A program made the position numbers and the translations under genes. The notes beneath the pieces were generated by a model that saw only the letters and a program-made list of their open reading frames with translations, made no database searches and was not told where the DNA came from. Positions 25,291 to 31,650 of a stretch of 64,000 nt of DNA are shown piece by piece. Source of the stretch: Bacteroidales bacterium UBA1410 (GTDB lineage: Bacteria; Bacteroidota; Bacteroidia; Bacteroidales; Dysgonomonadaceae); assembly GCA_002305015.1 (NCBI GenBank), contig DBPW01000014.1, positions 21,041 to 85,040 on the forward strand, given 5' to 3'. How positions within the stretch are numbered: the stretch's first letter is position 1; every line of letters begins with the position of its first letter.

Positions 25291-25449
25291 TAACTTATTT
25301 TTAGATGGAAATAATTTATAAAAATAACATTGTATCGCTTTTTGCGATGAAGGGTACAAACTAGCCCAAGGCATTACCGCCTGATTAACGGTAAAATCCT
25401 CTTTTTCGCAACTTGGATTAAACGAAACTAAGCGATATCCCTTTTGTTT

Positions 25450-25911
25450 TTAGGAAAAGAAAAAGGAAAGAAAATGAGAAACAGGAGGTGAACGCAGCGA
25501 TCCGGTTCGCCCCTTAAAGGCCGATCGATAAAAGTTAAGGTATGGGGGATAAGAAATTATTTTCCTACTCGAAAAAAGAGGTCCCTGTTTTTGCCCGAAA
25601 AACAAAAGCAATCCTTCGGAAAACAGGGTATGATCCATCATGACAGGTGTAAACAGCCACGATTTTGTTTCGCTGTCGGAAGTCGCCATATACACACTTT
25701 CGGCCGGACACGTATCATGAGATGACGAGGAAGGGAGATGATGACGTGCATTCTCGGTATGCGCATGAGCAGGTGTAAAAATAAAACAAATGCCTCCCTG
25801 CTCCGGATGATGATGCGGAATAAAACTGGCGATCAACAAAACAAACGTTGCCAGAAAAAGAGGTAATATGGCCGGCTTCTTTCTCAGAATAACCAAAAAT
25901 TTATGTTGCAA
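25450..25911 (-). CDS. Small His-containing membrane protein (DUF6769-like), start uncertain
   Basis: About 150 residues, function unknown. One hydrophobic segment (PAILPLFLATFVLLIASFI) is followed at once by HHHPEQGG, then by HAHTENARHH and a variable tail. Small proteins of this kind (I recall them as DUF6769) commonly head Cus/Czc-type operons in Bacteroidota, which fits here: adaptor, pump and channel genes follow on the same strand. The only in-frame starts are TTG codons. The one at 25911 overlaps a TACATTTG -7-like box (25909-25916), so if that box is a promoter the start must be later, for example TTG 25896. A metal-chaperone or sensing role is inference. Confidence 0.68.
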   Translation of the reverse strand: MQHKFLVILRKKPAILPLFLATFVLLIASFIPHHHPEQGGICFIFTPAHAHTENARHHLPSSSSHDTCPAESVYMATSDSETKSWLFTPVMMDHTLFSEGLLLFFGQKQGPLFSSRKIISYPPYLNFYRSAFKGRTGSLRSPPVSHFLSFFFS

Positions 25912-25957
25912 ATGTAAAAAATCATTTCTTGAAATCCATATTTTCGGGAGGGAGAAA

Positions 25958-26560
25958 TTACAAATAGGCTACCTCAACGCCGTAAATTTGGGAAAGAATT
26001 CCAAATAATCGGTCCGATTGCGATTTCCGAACGTGCACGGTCACCGTGCAATCTTCTGCAAAATCCGGGTCCCACCTAACCCCCTCCACCTGTTTGAGCA
26101 CACGCATCACATCATTCAACAACAGGTAGGGAAAGCGAATAACCAGGGTATCGTCCACCGTCTTTTCGACAATTTCTGCATTGGCAATGGCTTGCGCCGC
26201 TGCTTCCTTATAGGCTTTGATAAGACCGGATGTGCCCAACAATATCCCGCCAAAATAACGTACCACGATAACCAACACATCCGTTAACCCGGCAGCATGA
26301 ATTTGCCCGAGAATCGGGCGCCCGGCCGTGCCCGAAGGTTCGCCATCGTCACTAAAACGGAAGTCGGTGCGCTCCCATCCCAACACATATGCCCAGCAAA
26401 CATGGCGGGCGTCGATATATTTTTTCCGATATTCATCCAACACAACTTTTGCCTCGTCCGCAGTTTCTACATGCAGGGCATAAGAAATGAATTTGCTCAT
26501 TTTTTCCTTGATGCAGGCCGTGCCTTCTTCTTTTATTGTTTTAAAAACATCATCCTCCAT
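25958..26560 (-). CDS. YigZ/IMPACT-family protein (UPF0029)
   Basis: A 200-residue member of the YigZ family, related to the eukaryotic GCN2 regulator IMPACT; the bacterial function is not settled, with RNA or ribosome binding suggested. Hallmarks seen: KMSKFISYALHV near residue 20-31, DARHVCWAYVLG, DDGEPSGTAGRPILGQI, and VIVVRYFGGILLGTSGL, followed by a ferredoxin-like C-terminal domain. ATG 26560 (MEDDVFKTI) is preferred to the open frame at 26587. A TATTTTTG -7 box ends 4 bp before this ATG, so the mRNA may be almost leaderless. It is a separate minus-strand gene upstream of the efflux operon. Confidence 0.85.
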   Translation of the reverse strand: MEDDVFKTIKEEGTACIKEKMSKFISYALHVETADEAKVVLDEYRKKYIDARHVCWAYVLGWERTDFRFSDDGEPSGTAGRPILGQIHAAGLTDVLVIVVRYFGGILLGTSGLIKAYKEAAAQAIANAEIVEKTVDDTLVIRFPYLLLNDVMRVLKQVEGVRWDPDFAEDCTVTVHVRKSQSDRLFGILSQIYGVEVAYL

Positions 26561-26564
26561 AATG

Positions 26565-26572
26565 CAAAAATA
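26565..26572 (-). promoter_or_regulatory. -7 box immediately before the yigZ-family gene
   Basis: TATTTTTG on the minus strand matches TAnnTTTG and ends only 4 bp before the chosen ATG (26560), implying a leaderless or nearly leaderless transcript. No -33 TTTG at the usual distance. Confidence 0.4.
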
Positions 26573-26934
26573 CAACGATCCTTTCAATATACATAAATTA
26601 AAACGAACGATCCCGTTTGCAGGAAAAAGAGGTTTAGAAAAGCCGATTTTTACAATAATTCTACCCTCATTTCAATAACATGATTTAAGGTGTACGACCG
26701 TAGTAGTTAAATATTAATACATAGGAAAGAAGCGAAAACTTCGATGCATAACGAAAATCAAATCAGGAAGACGAAAAAAAATTCCATCAACCACAAAAAC
26801 ATACGTAAAGAATAGAGAAAAAAACCTTCACCTCATAATTTTTTAGTATGTTTGCAGTGAACTCAGTTCACGTATTCTTGTTAAAAACAAAATTCGAATG
26901 ATTACATTTCGTTTCATTACTAAATTAAACAACA
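26573..26934. other. Divergent intergenic region with a promoter and palindrome
   Basis: About 370 AT-rich bases between the divergent yigZ and DUF1080 genes. Apart from the yigZ -7 box and the promoter/palindrome at 26847-26871 I see nothing definite: no tRNA, no strong hairpin and no plausible gene (the longest ATG frame of note, at 26742, is 23 codons of lysine- and asparagine-rich sequence). Confidence 0.5.
26847..26871 (+). promoter_or_regulatory. Promoter with palindromic operator candidate before the DUF1080 operon
   Basis: TATGTTTG (26847-26854) matches the -7 box. Three bases on, GTGAACT-C-AGTTCAC (26857-26871) is a perfect 15-bp palindrome with one central base, lying on the predicted transcription start. 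This position suits a repressor operator for the downstream genes. No TTTG -33 box at 20 bp, which would fit a regulated promoter. Confidence 0.55.
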
Positions 26935-27741
26935 ATGAAGCACACCAAACTTTTTGCCACGTTACTATTCATGATCTTCATTTTCACCATGGGATGCCGT
27001 CAGAAAAAAGACAACCGGTTCCGGGCAAATGAAAGCGAATGGATTCAGTTATTTAACGGGAAAGACCTGAACGACTGGACAGTTAAGATAAAAGGATACA
27101 ATGTCAATGAAAATTTCGGCAACACTTTTCGAGTAGAGGATGGAATGATAAAAGTACGTTACGACCAATACGAAGCGTTTGACGATCGATTTGGACACCT
27201 CTTCTATAAAGACACCTTCTCGCATTACATCATTCGCGTGGAATATCGTTTTGTGGGCGAGCAATGCCCGGGAGCACCCGAATGGGCCTACAAAAATTCG
27301 GGAATCATGATTCATGGCCAATCGCCGTTGTCAATGGATAAAGATCAAGATTTTCCGGTTTCCATCGAGGTTCAGCTACTTGGAAGCGATTCCCTCGTGC
27401 AACGTCCTACATTGAATGTCTGCACACCGGGTACAAATATTGTCATGAATAATCGGTTGATCCTCGAACATTGCATCAATTCAACCGCACCTCCGGCCTT
27501 TGGAGAAGATTGGGTAACGGCTGAAATAGAAGTACGTGGAAATGAAGTCATCAAACACATCCTCAACGGAGATACGGTTTTGGTGTATAATCAACCTCAA
27601 CTCGACGATAGAGATCCTAATTTTTCGAAATTGGAGGCATTAAACGGCGGGAAAATGCTAAATAAAGGCACCATTTCGTTACAAAGCGAAGGACATCCAT
27701 GCGATTTCAGGAAAGTTGAATTAAAAATAGTAAAGGAATGA
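26935..27741 (+). CDS. DUF1080 (3-keto-disaccharide hydrolase domain) lipoprotein
   Basis: A 268-residue lipoprotein: the signal sequence ends at MGC with Cys21, followed by a concanavalin-like beta-sandwich of the DUF1080 family. Family motifs seen: LFNGKDLNDWTVKIKGY near residues 40-56, NSGIMIHGQSP in the middle and EVQLLGSDS just after. DUF1080 proteins are common in Bacteroidota and some act on 3-keto-disaccharides; the substrate here is unknown. Its stop overlaps the next start by 4 bp (ATGA at 27738-27741), so it is translationally coupled to a TPR protein, an unusual partner for a sugar-degradation gene. It is the first gene of the cluster, downstream of the palindromic promoter. Confidence 0.82.
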   Translation: MKHTKLFATLLFMIFIFTMGCRQKKDNRFRANESEWIQLFNGKDLNDWTVKIKGYNVNENFGNTFRVEDGMIKVRYDQYEAFDDRFGHLFYKDTFSHYIIRVEYRFVGEQCPGAPEWAYKNSGIMIHGQSPLSMDKDQDFPVSIEVQLLGSDSLVQRPTLNVCTPGTNIVMNNRLILEHCINSTAPPAFGEDWVTAEIEVRGNEVIKHILNGDTVLVYNQPQLDDRDPNFSKLEALNGGKMLNKGTISLQSEGHPCDFRKVELKIVKE

Positions 27742-29165
27742 AATTACGCTACCTTGTCACGCTATTTGTTTGTGTGCTCGGTTGTTGTATTCTCCGGGGA
27801 CAAACGCTTGAAGAAGCAAAGAAACTGTATTTGGAAGGCCGCTATGCAGAAGCATTGCCAATCTTCCAAACCGAATATCTCTTAAATCCAACTGATGCTT
27901 CACTCAATCAATGGTTGGGCGTATGTCTCTATGAAACAGGCAACGAATCGAATGCCGAAAAATACCTCCTTTATGCTTCACAAAAAAAGATTCCCGAAGC
28001 ATACCTCTATTTGGGGGAACTCTACACGAAAATGTATCGTTTTGACGAGGCTGAAAAAGAATTTGAAAAATATCAGAAAATTAAACGCCGCGACAAGGAA
28101 GCATTGGCGCGCTTAGAAGAAAAACAGGCTTATGCCAACCGACTGAGACGTCTCATTAAACGAACGGAAGACGTTCAGATTATAGATAGCCTTATCGTGC
28201 CGAAAAATAAATTTCTTTCGGCTTATCATTTGAGTGCTTCCTCAGGATCGCTTGTACCGATGAACGAATTTTTCCGCAACTATCCAAATCGTACACTCCC
28301 TCTATTTATCAACGAAAAGAAAGACAAAATCTATTTCTCGCAACAAGATTCGCTTCAGGGACTCGATATCTGCACAATGGAGAAGCTGTTGGACGATTTC
28401 GGCAATCAAAAGGTACTTCCCGCACCCGTAAACGACAAAAAAGATCAGGCCTACCCTTTTGTGATGACCGACGGCGTGACATTCTATTTTGCTTCCACCG
28501 GACACAATTCACTGGGGGGATACGACCTGTATGTGACCCGCTATAATGTGTCATCGGATTCATACCTGAACCCCAATCAATTGAACATGCCGTTCAATTC
28601 GCCGTTTAACGATTACATGATGGCTGTTGACGAAGAAAAAAACGTAGGGTGGTTTGCCACCGACCGTTTTTTATCTAAAGATTCGGTTTGTGTATACACC
28701 TTCATACCCAATAGACAGGTGAACTTGATTGAAAGTAATGACGAGAAATACCTGATTAATCGGGCGCGCATTTTATCCATCAAAGATTCTTGGAAGCCCG
28801 GGGTTGATTATTCGCCACTTATTGCTCTGGCAAAAGAAGAACAAGCGTTGACTCGAAAAGAAGAAAAAGGCGATTTCGAATTTATTGTGGACGACAGACA
28901 TACCTACTATAAACTCTCCGATTTCAAAAGCCCGACAGCCAGAGAACTTTATTCAAAGGCATTGAGGTTGCAGGCTACGCTCGACCGCTATCAGAAAGAA
29001 TTGTCAGCCAAACGAGACCAGTATGCAGAGAGCAATGCTGCAGAGAAAAACAACTTGGCTGCATCCATTCTCTCTCTCGAAAAAGAAACAGAAGCCTTGT
29101 TTAAGGAGATTCAACAATTGATCTTGCAAGCCCGACTTGAAGAAATAAGAAATATATCGCGTTAA
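27738..29165 (+). CDS. Exported TPR/beta-propeller-repeat protein of unknown function
   Basis: A 475-residue secreted protein with a signal peptide (MKLRYLVTLFVCVLGCCILRG; the Cys may or may not be lipidated). Residues 22-140 form tetratricopeptide-like repeats (EAKKLYLEGRYAEALPIF and following). About 185-330 resembles PD40/WD40-like propeller units (DKIYFSQQDSLQGLDI; YPFVMTDGVTFYFAST). A long helical, coiled-coil-like tail runs over 395-475. TPR plus PD40 proteins in Bacteroidota often continue into an OmpA domain, as in the type IX secretion component PorE; that domain is absent here. It overlaps the DUF1080 gene by 4 bp and precedes nfeD by 24 bp. A scaffold role in the envelope is inference. 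Confidence 0.75.
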   Translation: MKLRYLVTLFVCVLGCCILRGQTLEEAKKLYLEGRYAEALPIFQTEYLLNPTDASLNQWLGVCLYETGNESNAEKYLLYASQKKIPEAYLYLGELYTKMYRFDEAEKEFEKYQKIKRRDKEALARLEEKQAYANRLRRLIKRTEDVQIIDSLIVPKNKFLSAYHLSASSGSLVPMNEFFRNYPNRTLPLFINEKKDKIYFSQQDSLQGLDICTMEKLLDDFGNQKVLPAPVNDKKDQAYPFVMTDGVTFYFASTGHNSLGGYDLYVTRYNVSSDSYLNPNQLNMPFNSPFNDYMMAVDEEKNVGWFATDRFLSKDSVCVYTFIPNRQVNLIESNDEKYLINRARILSIKDSWKPGVDYSPLIALAKEEQALTRKEEKGDFEFIVDDRHTYYKLSDFKSPTARELYSKALRLQATLDRYQKELSAKRDQYAESNAAEKNNLAASILSLEKETEALFKEIQQLILQARLEEIRNISR

Positions 29166-29189
29166 ATTTAATCTATATGGGTACTCATC

Positions 29190-29675
29190 ATGACATTTAA
29201 TATCCTTATTGTTGCGACTGTCATTTTACTAGGAATTATATTCCTGCTTATCGAGATTTTTCTTCTCCCGGGCATCAGTATTGCAGGCATTGCCGGACTG
29301 GTATTTATCATTGGCGGTATCGCTTATGCCTATGTTTTTTTGGGAACAGCTGCAGGAAACATTACCTTGCTGATTGCTGCCGTATTACTTGCGGGCGGAT
29401 TTATAGGACTTTTACGATCGAAAACCCTGAAAAAAATCGCTTTGACCAAAGAAATCGACAGTACGGTTGATACCGGCGACCTGAAAAAAATTCAAATAGG
29501 AGACCAAGGAATCACGCTCTCGCGTTTAAATCCCATTGGAAAAGTCGGCATTAAAGGATTGGCTGTTGAAGGCAAATCGGCAGATGGAGAACTGATTGAC
29601 GAGGGAACGCAGGTAGAAGTCGTTAAAGTGAATTCCTCAAATATCATCGTAAAAAGAAAAGAACCAACAAATTGA
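29190..29675 (+). CDS. NfeD-like membrane protein
   Basis: A 161-residue protein with three N-terminal transmembrane helices (about residues 4-24, 30-50 and 53-73) and a C-terminal OB-fold domain (about 90-160, including GDQGITLSRLNPIGKVGIKG). This is the short NfeD1b form, which works with flotillin-like proteins in membrane microdomains; no serine protease domain is present. The next gene, 39 bp downstream, encodes the FloA flotillin, the classical pairing. The ATG 29190 overlaps no neighbour and is preceded by a normal 24-bp gap after the TPR gene, consistent with one transcript. Confidence 0.9.
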   Translation: MTFNILIVATVILLGIIFLLIEIFLLPGISIAGIAGLVFIIGGIAYAYVFLGTAAGNITLLIAAVLLAGGFIGLLRSKTLKKIALTKEIDSTVDTGDLKKIQIGDQGITLSRLNPIGKVGIKGLAVEGKSADGELIDEGTQVEVVKVNSSNIIVKRKEPTN

Positions 29676-29714
29676 TACATCATTTTAATATCAACACTAT
29701 TAATACACATCATT

Positions 29715-30704
29715 ATGCAATTCAGTTTAATCATCATTATTGCGGTAATCGTTGTTTTTATCCTCATCTTTTTTCACTATGTACCGTTCTTTCTATGGAT
29801 CAATGCCCTGTCGGCCGGAGTAAATATTCCGTTGGTACAACTTTTTCTCATGCGGTTGCGCCGTGTTCCGCCACATATCATTGTATATGCCTTGATTGAA
29901 GCGCACAAAGCCGGATTAAAAAACATCACGCGAGACAATCTCGAAGCCCATTATCTGGCGGGGGGACATGTCGAGAAAGTAGTCCATGCCTTGGTTTCGG
30001 CATCGAAAGCTAACATTGATCTTACCTTTCAAATGGCTACGGCAATCGATCTTGCCGGTCGCGACGTATTGCAAGCCGTGCAGATGTCTGTAAACCCTAA
30101 AGTGATCGATACACCGCCGGTTACCGCTGTAGCCATCGATGGAATTCAGCTAATAGCAAAAGCGCGCGTAACAGTACGTGCCAATATCAAACAACTGGTG
30201 GGGGGAGCCGGAGAAGAAACCATTCTCGCACGCGTGGGCGAAGGCATCGTTTCGTCGATTGGTTCTGCCGTATCCCATAAATCGGTCCTCGAAAATCCCG
30301 ACTCGATATCCAAACTTGTTCTGAAAAAAGGACTGGATGCCGGTACAGCTTTTGAAATTCTCTCTATCGATATCGCTGACATCGATATAGGGAAAAATAT
30401 TGGCGCCGTTCTGCAAATGGATCAGGCCCAGGCCGATAAAAACATTGCTCAGGCCCGTGCCGAGGAGCGTCGGGCCATGGCTATTGCCCTTGAACAGGAA
30501 ATGAAAGCCAAAGCGCAGGAAGCGCGAGCCAAAGTAATTGAAGCAGAAGCCGAAATTCCTATCGCCATAGCAGAAGCTTTCAGAAGCGGTAATCTGGGAA
30601 TAATGGATTATTACCGCATTCAGAATATCAAGGCTGATACCGATATGCGCGACGCCATTGCCAAACCCCAAGAAAGCGACGAGAGAAAACCTCAATCCAA
30701 ATAA
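29715..30704 (+). CDS. floA: Flotillin-like protein FloA
   Basis: A 329-residue SPFH-type scaffold of membrane microdomains. One N-terminal membrane segment (residues 3-24) is followed by the SPFH-like body (NIPLVQLFLMRLRRVPPHII at 36-55) and a helical tail rich in alanine and glutamate (AQARAEERRAMAIALEQEMK) that drives oligomer formation. The C-terminus contains SGNLGIMDYYRIQNIKADT, characteristic of the FloA/YqfA group. It follows nfeD by 39 bp. Well conserved, with no sign of truncation; the partner cargo proteins in this organism are unknown. Confidence 0.93.
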   Translation: MQFSLIIIIAVIVVFILIFFHYVPFFLWINALSAGVNIPLVQLFLMRLRRVPPHIIVYALIEAHKAGLKNITRDNLEAHYLAGGHVEKVVHALVSASKANIDLTFQMATAIDLAGRDVLQAVQMSVNPKVIDTPPVTAVAIDGIQLIAKARVTVRANIKQLVGGAGEETILARVGEGIVSSIGSAVSHKSVLENPDSISKLVLKKGLDAGTAFEILSIDIADIDIGKNIGAVLQMDQAQADKNIAQARAEERRAMAIALEQEMKAKAQEARAKVIEAEAEIPIAIAEAFRSGNLGIMDYYRIQNIKADTDMRDAIAKPQESDERKPQSK

Positions 30705-30732
30705 AAAATATTTTTCTAATCATCCCCGACGT

Positions 30733-31599
30733 ATGAGAATTATACCGGAATCGGAATTGATCATTAATGCTGACGGGAGCGTGTTTCATCTTCATCTGAA
30801 ACCGGAACAACTTTCCGATAAAATCGTGATGATGGGCGACCCCGATCGTGTAACAACTACCGCTTCGTTTTTCGACAATATTGAATATGAAGTGCAGAAT
30901 CGCGAATTTCACACCATCACGGGAACATACAGAGGAAAACGGATTACTGCTCTTTCGCACGGCATAGGAACAGACAACATCGACATTGTGCTCACCGAAT
31001 TAGACGCTTTGGCCAACATCGACTTCGAAAAACGAAGCGTTAAAGAGGAATTCACACCCTTAACTTTGGTGCGGGTGGGTACTTCAGGGGGAATGCAGCC
31101 TCACTGCCCGGTGGGATCGTATGTGATTTCTGAAAAATCCATCGGATTTGACGGCTTAATTTATTACTATGCCGATTCGAAAACGGTTCGTGAAGAAAAT
31201 TTCGAAGAGGCGTTTCGCAACCATGTAAATCTATCGCCGTACCTTTGTACTCCCTATGTGGTAAGTGCCGATGACGAACTGGTCAATCGAATCGGGTTCG
31301 ATATGATAAGGGGAGTAACCGTTTCTGCCGTAGGGTTCTATGGACCGCAAGGTCGTTATGTACGTCTTCCTTTAGCCGATCCCGATATGAACACAAAAAT
31401 CCAATCGTTCCGCTACGGCAAGTATGTTATTACTAACTACGAGATGGAAAGTTCTGCGCTTGCAGGTTTGAGCAAACTCATGGGACACAAAGCTATGACC
31501 GTTTGCCTCATTATTGCAAACCGAGTTGCACTCAACTCAAAGCCCGATTATAAAGGTTCGATCGAGGAGTTGATAAAAACTGTTCTTGACAGAGTATAA
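30733..31599 (+). CDS. Nucleoside phosphorylase (uridine phosphorylase-like)
   Basis: A 288-residue member of the PNP/UDP phosphorylase family, which splits nucleosides with phosphate into a base and (deoxy)ribose-1-phosphate. Motifs: MGDPDRVTTTASFF near residue 36-49, SHGIGTDNIDIVL near 77-89, VGTSGGMQ near 117-124, and NYEMESSALAGL in the C-terminal half, whose glutamate pair contacts the ribose. Sequence style suggests uridine or a related nucleoside; the exact base cannot be settled by eye. ATG 30733 is used, since the frame upstream overlaps the floA end. It sits 28 bp after floA, probably on the same transcript, with no obvious functional link. Confidence 0.85.
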   Translation: MRIIPESELIINADGSVFHLHLKPEQLSDKIVMMGDPDRVTTTASFFDNIEYEVQNREFHTITGTYRGKRITALSHGIGTDNIDIVLTELDALANIDFEKRSVKEEFTPLTLVRVGTSGGMQPHCPVGSYVISEKSIGFDGLIYYYADSKTVREENFEEAFRNHVNLSPYLCTPYVVSADDELVNRIGFDMIRGVTVSAVGFYGPQGRYVRLPLADPDMNTKIQSFRYGKYVITNYEMESSALAGLSKLMGHKAMTVCLIIANRVALNSKPDYKGSIEELIKTVLDRV

Positions 31600-31650
31600 A
31601 AGGTATAAAGAATATAAACAGTCGAATCAAAAATAAAATTTAAACATGAG

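Noticed and set aside
25350..25410. TTACCG / CGGTAA inverted repeat between the adaptor and the first efflux gene
   Set aside because: Six-base stem with a nine-base loop and no U tract; too weak to call a terminator, and no regulator motif known to match.
26742..26813. 23-codon ATG frame upstream of the DUF1080 gene
   Set aside because: Lysine/asparagine-rich, no ribosome-binding site, upstream of the predicted transcription start of the neighbouring operon.
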